Shown here piece after piece: positions 49,773 to 57,342 of a stretch of DNA of 64,000 nt. Location of the stretch: contig JAUCBT010000020.1 of the NCBI GenBank assembly GCA_034676685.1, positions 62,001 to 126,000 on the forward strand, in the 5' to 3' direction. Position 1 is the stretch's first letter; the number at the start of each line of letters is the position of its first letter. The DNA comes from Xanthobacter sp034676685 (GTDB lineage: Bacteria > Pseudomonadota > Alphaproteobacteria > Rhizobiales > Xanthobacteraceae). The translations under genes and the position numbers were made by a program. The notes under the pieces were generated by a model. It ran no database searches. It saw only the letters and a list, made by a program, of their open reading frames with translations, and was not told the origin of the DNA.

Positions 49773-50114
49773 ATGGCCAAAGACTACACCCAACTCATCC
49801 GCGACATCTCCCAATATACGGGCGAAATGCGCAAGGCGGACCCAGACACTATGGCCGGGTTCCATGCCCTCGCCAAGGCCGCATCTGCTGAGCGCACGTT
49901 GGACAAGAAAACCAAGGAACTGATCGCGCTGGCCATCGGCGTCACGCAGCGCTGTGACGGCTGCATCGGCTTTCACAGCAAGACCTTGAAAGAGCTGGGC
50001 GCAACGCGTGAGGAAGTCAGCGATGTACTCTCCGTCTGCGTCTATATGGGCGGCGGACCAGCGCTGATGTATGCCGCCGACGCCTTGCGTGCCTATGATC
50101 AGTTCAGCGCCTGA
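49773..50114 (+). CDS. Carboxymuconolactone decarboxylase / AhpD-like protein
   Basis: A 113-residue all-helical protein with the CMD/AhpD signature KTKELIALAIGVTQRCDGCIGFHSKTLKELGATREEV, where CxxC-x3-H forms the redox or metal site. AhpD-type members are small alkylhydroperoxidases or partners of them. It is the last gene of the cyanate operon direction, 219 bases after cynS, and is followed by a hairpin. Co-transcription with cynS is possible; together with OsmC it would be a second peroxide-related protein in this locus. Specific activity unknown. Confidence 0.85.
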   Translation: MAKDYTQLIRDISQYTGEMRKADPDTMAGFHALAKAASAERTLDKKTKELIALAIGVTQRCDGCIGFHSKTLKELGATREEVSDVLSVCVYMGGGPALMYAADALRAYDQFSA

Positions 50115-50492
50115 CATCACAGCACGCACCTGCGCTTCATCCATCCTGCCTCGTGCATCGCGGCAGGATGGGAGCACATGCCGCATGTGGATTAAAAGGC
50201 TCACCCAAATCCTGATGACACCCACGATTCGAGACACAGGTATCGACCGGCTGATAAGCAATACTCTGCCTTTTCACATGTGCTCTGGCCATATTTGCCG
50301 CACACACCTTCAACGTTCGCCTCTTTCACAGACAAGAGCATGCAACCCACGAAGGCAGGCTGCTCAAATTATGTCACTTCGTTATTCCACATAAGAAAAA
50401 TTATTGACCCAAAAGCTTGTTCACGCCCTACTGCCCCCAGCCTGAGCCCAAGGTTCCATCTTCTGCCCATACGCTGAGAGGGTGTTAGGGAC
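50115..50492. other. Intergenic region upstream of tmm
   Basis: About 380 bases. It begins with the hairpin at 50141-50171 and becomes AT-rich near 50370-50400, where the tmm promoter is expected. I saw no sigma-54 element. No gene is convincing. Confidence 0.45.
50141..50171 (+). terminator. Hairpin ending the cyanate operon
   Basis: CCATCCTGCC and GGCAGGATGG form a perfect 10-bp stem 27 bases after the AhpD-like stop. No T-tract follows. Confidence 0.5.
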
Positions 50493-51836
50493 ATGACAAA
50501 ACGCGTTGCCATCATAGGTGCTGGCCCTTCTGGACTTGCACAACTGCGTGCCTTTCAATCTGCCGCCCGCAACGGAACAGATATTCCTGAAATCGTGTGC
50601 TTCGAGAAGCAGTCCAACTGGGGCGGACTCTGGAACTACACTTGGCGTACGGGCCTTGATGAACATGGAGAACCTGTTCACTGCTCCATGTATCGCTATC
50701 TGTGGACCAACGGCCCAAAGGAAGGCCTGGAGTTCGCGGATTACTCATTCGAAGAGCATTTCGGCAAGCAGATCGCGTCTTATCCACCGCGCGCCGTGAT
50801 GTTCGACTATATTGAAGGGCGCGTGATCAAAGCTGGCGTGCGTGACCTGATCCGCTTTTCCACCGTCATCCGCAATGTCGAATATGACAAGGATGCCGAT
50901 GACTTCACCGTGACGGCGCATGATCTGGTGAATGACCATGTGTACAAGGAGCGTTTTGACAATGTCATCGTCGCTTCAGGCCATTTCTCCACACCAACCG
51001 TTCCTGAATATGAAGGCTTCTCAACCTTCAACGGCCGCATCGTCCACGCCCATGATTTCCGTGATGCACGCGAATTCGAGGGTAAGGATGTTCTGGTGAT
51101 GGGCTCTTCCTATTCTGCGGAAGACATCGGCTCACAGTGCTGGAAATATGGCGCGCGTTCCGTCACATCCTGCTATCGCTCCGCACCCATGGGTTTTGAA
51201 TGGCCGGAGAACTGGGAAGAAAAGCCGGCGCTGGTGAAACTGGAAGGGCGAACCGCCTTCTTCAAGGATGGCACCAACAAGGATATTGATGCCATCATCC
51301 TCTGTACCGGATACAAGCATTACTTCCCGTTCCTTCCAGATGATCTGCGCCTGAAGACCGCAAACCGGCTCGCCACGGCAGATCTCTACAAGGGCGTGGT
51401 GTGGGTGCATAATCCCAAGCTGTTTTATCTGGGCATGCAGGACCAGTGGTTCACCTTCAACATGTTCGACGCTCAGGCCTGGTATGTGCGCGACATCATC
51501 CTCGACCGCATCAAGGTGCCGGAAGACAAACAAGTTCTGCTGGATGATGTGACCGAACGCGTCACGCGCGAGGAAGCCTCTGACGACGTCAAATACGCTA
51601 TCAAGTATCAAGGCGACTATGTGAAGGAACTGATCGCGGATACAGACTACCCAAGCTTTGATGTCGATGGTGCGTGCGAAGCCTTCTATAAGTGGAAGAA
51701 GCAAAAGGTCGAAAACATCATGGGCTTCCGCAACAATTGCTACAAGTCCATCATCACCGGCACCATGGCGCCCCTGCACCATACGCCGTGGAAAGATGCG
51801 CTGGATGACAGCATGGAAGCATATCTGCAAAACTGA
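50493..51836 (+). CDS. tmm: Trimethylamine monooxygenase
   Basis: A 447-residue bacterial flavin-containing monooxygenase that oxidises trimethylamine to trimethylamine N-oxide with NADPH and oxygen. FAD binds at GAGPSG (residues 9-14); the FMO-identifying FxGxxxHxxxF motif is FNGRIVHAHDF (179-189); the NADPH site is GSSYSAEDIG (204-213), with Tyr207, a position known to matter in characterised bacterial Tmm. Length and the WTNGPKEGLEFADY and FMGFRNN-like C-terminal blocks agree with Tmm and not with Baeyer-Villiger enzymes. tdm follows on the same strand after 182 bases, completing the first two steps of trimethylamine breakdown. Confidence 0.93.
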   Translation: MTKRVAIIGAGPSGLAQLRAFQSAARNGTDIPEIVCFEKQSNWGGLWNYTWRTGLDEHGEPVHCSMYRYLWTNGPKEGLEFADYSFEEHFGKQIASYPPRAVMFDYIEGRVIKAGVRDLIRFSTVIRNVEYDKDADDFTVTAHDLVNDHVYKERFDNVIVASGHFSTPTVPEYEGFSTFNGRIVHAHDFRDAREFEGKDVLVMGSSYSAEDIGSQCWKYGARSVTSCYRSAPMGFEWPENWEEKPALVKLEGRTAFFKDGTNKDIDAIILCTGYKHYFPFLPDDLRLKTANRLATADLYKGVVWVHNPKLFYLGMQDQWFTFNMFDAQAWYVRDIILDRIKVPEDKQVLLDDVTERVTREEASDDVKYAIKYQGDYVKELIADTDYPSFDVDGACEAFYKWKKQKVENIMGFRNNCYKSIITGTMAPLHHTPWKDALDDSMEAYLQN

Positions 51837-51924
51837 GCGGAACAGGCAGAGGCTGGAGCATCTTCTATCGCGCTCGCGGGAACTGATATTCCGGCCCCGC
51901 CAGCGCCATATTGCTACAAGATCA

Positions 51925-51958
51925 CAGCATGCCCGGCATAGACCATCCGGGCATGCTG
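51925..51958 (+). terminator. Hairpin between tmm and tdm
   Basis: CAGCATGCCCGG and CCGGGCATGCTG form a perfect 12-bp stem with a 10-base loop. With no T-tract it may be a partial terminator or a processing site setting the tmm:tdm ratio. Confidence 0.55.
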
Positions 51959-52018
51959 AAAGCTGGAAGAATGAGGGGCGTTCCGCCCATGCCGGAACAG
52001 GTTTCAGGGGAGGTTTGA

Positions 52019-54391
52019 ATGACGCCGCTTTCGCCCCCGGGGCTGTTCCGCCCCGGCCCACCTCTGCCCACGCGCGCCCGGCGCGCAGCCGCCTATGGGC
52101 TCGCCCCCGCACAAGAACGTTATAGCGTGCCCGGTACGGGTGCGATTGTGGTTCAGCTTCATGCGGGCGACAGTTTCCAGATCAGTAATGATGAAGGCGG
52201 GCAGCGCGCGGAAATTCTCGTGGCCCATATGGATGGCCGGTTCGATGCCTCCATTCTAGGCGTGGCGGCAGATACGCCCGCCGATGGCCTGCGGGCCCTG
52301 CTGACCTCCGGCACACCGAGCCTGAAGCGGCTGGCCATCAGCCTTGCCCAGCGCGGTCTTAATGTCAACGACGCGCGTGCTGTGGGCCTGTTCGATGAAA
52401 CCTCCCGCCCTGGAGAGTGCGCCTCCTTCACCGCGCAAAATGATGGCTGGCTGATTGTCGCTGCCCCCGGCGCCGTGATGGACTTCGAGCAGCAGAACAC
52501 CGCCACACCGCTCACCCTGCGCCTCACCCGCGCCAACGCGCGCGCGGCCGGCAGCTTCGCCCTGCCGGACCCGCTGGCAGACCCGGTGCAGGACCTGCGT
52601 GTGAATGCCCGCACGGCCGAGGCCTATCTGGTGAAGGCCGGCGAATATATACAGATCATGGATGTCGATGGTCGCCAGTGCACGGATTTCCAGTGCTTCG
52701 ATGCCCGCAAGGTGGATCGTGGCATCGCCAGCCCGCTGGATGTCACCACCACCCGCACCATTCAGGGCCACGCCTACCCCATGCCCGGCCTCCACGCGAA
52801 ATATTTCGACCATGATTATACGGCGCTGGTTGAGGTGGTGCAGGACACATGTGGCCGGCATGATGCATTCGCGCTGGCCTGCCATCCCAAATATTATGAT
52901 GATATTGGCTATCCCGGCCATATCAACTGCTCGGACAATTTCAACGGCGCGCTCGCAGGGCATGGCATTGCGGCCCGTGCGGGCTGGATGGCGGCGAACT
53001 TCTTCTTCAATACAGGTATTGATGCCCATGGCGTGATGTATTTCGACGAGCCATGGTCACGCCCCGGAGATTATGTGCTGCTGCGGGCGATGACAGATCT
53101 GGTCTGCGTCTCCTCCGCCTGCCCGGATGATACATCAGCCGCAAATGGCTGGAACCCCACAGATATTCATGTGCGCACCTATGCGGCCGGCGAACGCTTC
53201 CAGCGCGCCACCGCATGGCGCGCGATGCCCGATGCGGAGCCGATCATGACACGCGAAACCGCCTTTCATCAGAAATTCTCGGCGCTAACGCGCGACTTCG
53301 TGGAATATCGCGGCTTCTGGCTGCCCAACAGCTTCCCCGAATGCGACCCGGTGGAAAGCTACTGGGCCTGCCGCGAGGGCGTGGTGGTGATGGACCTCTC
53401 CGCCCTGCGCAAGTTCGAGGTCACGGGGCCGGACTCCGAAGCACTGATGAACTGGGTGCTCACCCGCGATGTCAGCAAGCTGGGACATGGGCAGGTGGTG
53501 TATTCCGCCATGTGCTACCCCCATGGCGGAATGATTGATGACGGCACGCTGTTCCGTCTCGGACCGCAGAACTTCCGCTGGATCGGTGGCAGCGATGAGG
53601 GCGGCGTGTGGATGCGCGAGGAGGCCGCGCGCCTTGGCCTCAACGTCAATATCCGCTCCTCCACAGACCAGATGCACAATATCGCCGTGCAGGGCCCGAA
53701 ATCTCGCGCGCTGATGACGGAGATCATCTGGACCGCGCCGCACCAGCCTTTCGTTGAAGAACTGGGCTGGTTCCGCTTCACCGTGGGGCGCATTGGCGGG
53801 CCGGATGGCGCACCGGTGGTGGTATCACGCACCGGCTATACTGGTGAACTGGGCTATGAAATCTTCTGCCACCCGAAAGATGGCGGTGTGGTGTTCGATG
53901 CAGTGTGGACTGCGGGCCAGCCACTGGGCGTCAAGCCCATGGGTCTGGCCGGGCTGGACCTCGTGCGCATTGAGGCCGGGCTTGTTTTTGCGGGCTATGA
54001 CTTCTCGGACCAGACCGATCCGTTCGAGGCAGGTGTCGGCTTCACCGTACCGCTGAAGTCCAAGACCACAGATTTTGTGGGTCGTGAGGCACTGTTGCGC
54101 CGCAAGGAGACCCCCGCGCGCAAGTTTGTCGGCCTGCTGATTGATGGACAGGACCCGGTAGCCCATGGCGATTGTATCCGCATCGGCCGGGCTCAGGTAG
54201 GCGAGATTTGTTCCGCCATGCGCTCCCCGCGTGATGGGCAACTGATCGCACTGGCGCGAGTGGATATCGCCCATGCAGAAGCCGGAACCGCGGTGGAAGT
54301 TGGCCGGCTGGATGGGCACATCAAGCGCATATCCGCAACCATTTCGCCCTTTCCCCATTATGATCCCAAGAAGGAACGCCCGCGTTCCTGA
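52019..54391 (+). CDS. tdm: Trimethylamine-N-oxide demethylase (aldolase)
   Basis: A 790-residue two-domain enzyme that splits TMAO into dimethylamine and formaldehyde. The N-terminal half (about 1-400) is the DUF1989-type metal domain; the zinc ligands recalled for Methylocella Tdm (His276, Cys279, Cys343) correspond to His301, Cys304 (GHINC) and Cys368 (SACPDD), all shifted by exactly 25. The C-terminal half (about 410-780) is a GcvT-like tetrahydrofolate-binding domain (VVSRTGYTGELGYEIFC), which can trap the C1 unit. GGGAGG precedes the ATG, so the 25-residue longer N-terminus appears real. Two strong hairpins follow. Confidence 0.93.
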   Translation: MTPLSPPGLFRPGPPLPTRARRAAAYGLAPAQERYSVPGTGAIVVQLHAGDSFQISNDEGGQRAEILVAHMDGRFDASILGVAADTPADGLRALLTSGTPSLKRLAISLAQRGLNVNDARAVGLFDETSRPGECASFTAQNDGWLIVAAPGAVMDFEQQNTATPLTLRLTRANARAAGSFALPDPLADPVQDLRVNARTAEAYLVKAGEYIQIMDVDGRQCTDFQCFDARKVDRGIASPLDVTTTRTIQGHAYPMPGLHAKYFDHDYTALVEVVQDTCGRHDAFALACHPKYYDDIGYPGHINCSDNFNGALAGHGIAARAGWMAANFFFNTGIDAHGVMYFDEPWSRPGDYVLLRAMTDLVCVSSACPDDTSAANGWNPTDIHVRTYAAGERFQRATAWRAMPDAEPIMTRETAFHQKFSALTRDFVEYRGFWLPNSFPECDPVESYWACREGVVVMDLSALRKFEVTGPDSEALMNWVLTRDVSKLGHGQVVYSAMCYPHGGMIDDGTLFRLGPQNFRWIGGSDEGGVWMREEAARLGLNVNIRSSTDQMHNIAVQGPKSRALMTEIIWTAPHQPFVEELGWFRFTVGRIGGPDGAPVVVSRTGYTGELGYEIFCHPKDGGVVFDAVWTAGQPLGVKPMGLAGLDLVRIEAGLVFAGYDFSDQTDPFEAGVGFTVPLKSKTTDFVGREALLRRKETPARKFVGLLIDGQDPVAHGDCIRIGRAQVGEICSAMRSPRDGQLIALARVDIAHAEAGTAVEVGRLDGHIKRISATISPFPHYDPKKERPRS

Positions 54392-54399
54392 TCGGTGCT

Positions 54400-54436
54400 T
54401 GCCCTGTTATGGCACGAGAACGCCCATGACAGGGCA
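54400..54436 (+). terminator. Terminator of tdm (first hairpin)
   Basis: TGCCCTGTTATGG and CCATGACAGGGCA form a 13-bp stem with one G-T pair, nine bases after the tdm stop. Confidence 0.65.
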
Positions 54437-54454
54437 CTGAGTGACATGCAAACA

Positions 54455-54488
54455 AGAGAGGGAGCGTGCAGAATGCCGCTCCCTCTCT
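54455..54488. terminator. Second hairpin between convergent tdm and the regulator gene
   Basis: AGAGAGGGAGCG and CGCTCCCTCTCT form a perfect 12-bp stem with a 10-base loop. The position between convergent genes suggests termination from both sides. The remaining bases to 54681 show no gene. Confidence 0.6.
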
Positions 54489-54681
54489 GCGCATCCCATC
54501 CCTATTCTTCGGGAAGACAGGGTGAAGCGATGCAAGGCATTTGCCGCTGAGCGATAGCCCGCGCGCCATTGCGTCATCCCCTGCCGGGCACACGACCTGA
54601 CGAGAACGAGGCCGCTCCCCTTTCGCTCCCGCGTATCCGCAGATTTGCCCTCCCGGAAGATGCAACAATGCGGCCGACCTC

Positions 54682-55626
54682 CTATTCCCGCTCCTGCCGC
54701 GGTGTGCGGGAATATTTCGCCTTATAGGCGCGCGAGAAATGGCTGGCGCTGGAAAACCCTGTCGCCACAGCCACTTCCGTTACAGGCAGATTGGTCTGGC
54801 GCAGCAGCTCCCGTGCGCGGCTCAGGCGGATGCCCTGATAGTAGCTCTCCGCGCTGGTGCTCATATGTTCAGCGAACAGCCGGTCAAGCTGGCGCAGAGA
54901 GATGCCCGCCGCATCCGCCAACTCCGTGCGCGATGCCGGAGTCTCGATCCGGCTTTCCATCAGGTCAATGATGCGCTCCAGCTTCGCATTGCGCACGCCG
55001 AGCCGCTCGGGCAGGCCGAGACGCTGCTCACCCTCTCCGGGGCGCACATGAGCTTGCAGGAACCAGTCTCCCACGGCCCGTGCCAGCGCGAAACCGTGGG
55101 CCTCACCAATCACATGATGCATCATGTCCAGCGCCGCTACGCCGCCCGCGCAGGTCAGGCGGTTGCGATCCACTTCGAACAGGGATGAGCGCAGATCGAC
55201 GCGGGTGAACTCTTCCGCGAAGGCCGCCGCATGCTCCCAGTGCACGGTGGCGCGATAGCCATCCAGAACGCCCGCGCGCGCCAAAATGTAAGGCCCCGCC
55301 GAGACACCGCCAATGGTGAGGTCGCGCCGCGCTACAGCCCGCAACCAGCGCCACAGGCGCGCATCATCAAACAGTGCCGGGTTGCCGCCCGCGCACAAAA
55401 TGATGGTGTCCAGCCCCTCCAGATCATCCAGCGCGCCATCCACCGCGACGGAAAGACCATTCGAAGCCTTCACCCCCGCGCCATCCAGCGAGAGATGCCG
55501 CCAGCCATAAAGCTCTGAACCAGCGAGAATATTAGCAGCGCGCAGGGGCTCCAGCGCCGATGCGTAGGACATCAGCGCGAAGCCGGGCAACAGCACGAAA
55601 CCAATCTGTGAGACTTTCTGCATCAT
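54682..55626 (-). CDS. GlxA-type transcriptional regulator (DJ-1/PfpI domain plus AraC helix-turn-helix)
   Basis: A 314-residue regulator. The first 190 residues are a DJ-1/PfpI-like sensor domain (VSQIGFVLLPGFALMSYASALEPLRAAN, TIILCAGGNP) and the last 95 an AraC-type DNA-binding domain (SRTELADAAGISLRQLDRLFAEHM, VTEVAVATGFSSASHFSRAYKAKYS). Such GlxA/GbdR-type proteins control glxBCD-like and sarcosine, betaine or methylamine genes. It is divergent from mgdA with about 110 bases between, making mgdABCD its likely target. Two adjacent ATGs (55626, 55623) and a GTG at 55641 compete as starts. Confidence 0.9.
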   Translation of the reverse strand: MMQKVSQIGFVLLPGFALMSYASALEPLRAANILAGSELYGWRHLSLDGAGVKASNGLSVAVDGALDDLEGLDTIILCAGGNPALFDDARLWRWLRAVARRDLTIGGVSAGPYILARAGVLDGYRATVHWEHAAAFAEEFTRVDLRSSLFEVDRNRLTCAGGVAALDMMHHVIGEAHGFALARAVGDWFLQAHVRPGEGEQRLGLPERLGVRNAKLERIIDLMESRIETPASRTELADAAGISLRQLDRLFAEHMSTSAESYYQGIRLSRARELLRQTNLPVTEVAVATGFSSASHFSRAYKAKYSRTPRQERE

Positions 55627-55739
55627 GGCGCTCAGGATCACCTAAACGTCGCTCTGGGGCAAGTCTATGCCCGAAAATACGCCATGCTCAAAACAACGCC
55701 GGTCTAACCCGGCCCGACCCGCGAGGCTGCCGGCTTCCC

Positions 55740-56993
55740 ATGACCTATAATATCTTCTCCCTTGCCGCCAATGCGCTCACCGGCCACCGCTCATGGAAGC
55801 CGGTATGGCGGGATGCATCACCGAAATCCGCTTATGATGTGGTCATCATTGGTGGTGGCGGGCACGGTCTGGCGACGGCCTATTATCTGGCCAAGAATCA
55901 CGGCATCACCAATGTGGCGGTGATTGAAAAAGGCTGGATCGGCTCCGGTAATGCCGGACGCAACACCACTATCATCCGTTCCAATTACATGCTTCCGGGC
56001 AACTCTTCCTTCTACGAGCTTTCCATGAAGCTGTGGGAGGACATGGAGCGCGACCTGAATTACAACACCATGGTCTCCCAGCGCGGCATCGTGAACCTGA
56101 TCCACTCCGATGCCCAGCGCGATGCTTTCGTGCGGCGCGGCAATGCCATGCGCCTTGAAGGCATCGACGCCGAACTGCTCTCGCTGGAGCAGATCAGGGA
56201 GATGCTGCCCTTCCTCGATTTCAACAATGCCCGCTTCCCCATCAAGGGCGGGCTCACCCAGAAGCGCGGCGGCACGGCGCGTCATGATGCCGTGGTGTGG
56301 GGCTATGCCCGTGCGGCGGACCGGCGCGGGGTGGATATCATCCAGAATTGCGAGGTCACCGGCTTCATCCGCGATGCGAAGGGCGCGATCACCGGGGTAG
56401 AAACCACGCGCGGGTCCATCCGCGCCGGCAAGGTCGGCATGGCAGTGGCTGGCAACTCCTCGCGCGTCGCGGCGCTGGCGGACCTGCGCCTGCCCATCGA
56501 GAGCCATGTGCTTCAGGCCTTCGTGACCGAAGCCATCAAGCCCTTCCTTGATACGGTCGTCACCTTTGGCGCTGGGCATTTTTATGTGTCGCAGTCTGAC
56601 AAGGGTGGCCTCGTCTTCGGCGGCGATATTGACGGTTACAACTCCTATGCCCAGCGCGGAAACCTGCCCACGGTGGAAGATGTGTGCGAGGGCGGAATGG
56701 CGCTCATGCCCGCCATTGGCCGCGTGCGCATTCTGCGCTCATGGGGCGGCATCATGGATATGAGCATGGATGGCTCTCCCATCATCGACCGCTCGCCGGT
56801 GGAGGGGCTCTATATGAATGCAGGCTGGTGCTATGGCGGCTTCAAGGCCACGCCGGCCTCCGGCCACTGCTTCGCCCATCTCATCGCCACGGGCGCACCC
56901 GCGAAAGAGGCCAGCGCCTACCGGCTGGATCGCTTCGCGCGCGGGGCGATGATTGATGAGAAAGCACAGGGCGCACAGCCGAACCTGCACTGA
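55740..56993 (+). CDS. mgdA: N-methylglutamate dehydrogenase subunit A (sarcosine oxidase beta-like)
   Basis: A 417-residue FAD protein of the SoxB type. It starts MTYNIFSLAANALTGHRSW and has the dinucleotide motif DVVIIGGGGHGLATAYYLAKNHG near residue 35, GNAGRNTTIIRSNY (flavin-attachment region) and LYMNAGWCYGGFKATPASG near the end. With MgdB, C and D it oxidises N-methylglutamate to glutamate, passing the methyl carbon to tetrahydrofolate. The ATG at 55740 is chosen because similarity starts there; upstream in-frame sequence overlaps the divergent promoter region. Heterotetrameric sarcosine oxidase is the alternative reading; the rest of the pathway in the window favours N-methylglutamate. 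Confidence 0.88.
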   Translation: MTYNIFSLAANALTGHRSWKPVWRDASPKSAYDVVIIGGGGHGLATAYYLAKNHGITNVAVIEKGWIGSGNAGRNTTIIRSNYMLPGNSSFYELSMKLWEDMERDLNYNTMVSQRGIVNLIHSDAQRDAFVRRGNAMRLEGIDAELLSLEQIREMLPFLDFNNARFPIKGGLTQKRGGTARHDAVVWGYARAADRRGVDIIQNCEVTGFIRDAKGAITGVETTRGSIRAGKVGMAVAGNSSRVAALADLRLPIESHVLQAFVTEAIKPFLDTVVTFGAGHFYVSQSDKGGLVFGGDIDGYNSYAQRGNLPTVEDVCEGGMALMPAIGRVRILRSWGGIMDMSMDGSPIIDRSPVEGLYMNAGWCYGGFKATPASGHCFAHLIATGAPAKEASAYRLDRFARGAMIDEKAQGAQPNLH

Positions 56994-57105
56994 TCGAGCC
57001 ATACGGAGGGCGGAAACGCTTGCGCGCAGCCGCCCCGCAGATTGAGCACATTCCGCCGCAGAACCCGGCCAAGGCCGCAACTGCTGGCATGACAGGACGA
57101 CCACC

Positions 57106-57342
57106 ATGCGCATTCCATGCCCCTATTGCGGGTCCCGCGATCTGCGTGAGTTCACCTATCTTGGCGATGCCGAGGCCACGGGCGATGCCTTCGCGCGCAC
57201 CTATCTGCGCAGCAACCCGCTCGGTCGCCACAAGGGCTATTGGTACCACGACAATGGCTGCCGCTCCTGGCTGCTGGTGGAGCGCGACACCAAGACCCAC
57301 GAGATCTACAGCGTGACCCTCGCACAGAAGGAGGCGGTGTGA
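57106..57342 (+). CDS. mgdB: N-methylglutamate dehydrogenase subunit B (sarcosine oxidase delta-like)
   Basis: A 78-residue zinc-binding subunit of the SoxD family. Cys5 and Cys8 (CPYC), a histidine pair (His41, His48) and Cys52 (NGCRSW) are the expected metal ligands. Its TGA overlaps the ATG of mgdC (TGATG), so the two are translated together. Confidence 0.9.
   Translation: MRIPCPYCGSRDLREFTYLGDAEATGDAFARTYLRSNPLGRHKGYWYHDNGCRSWLLVERDTKTHEIYSVTLAQKEAV

Noticed and set aside
50286..50298. Sigma-54-like element upstream of tmm
   Set aside because: TGGCC and TTGCC occur, but GG and GC are only eight bases apart.
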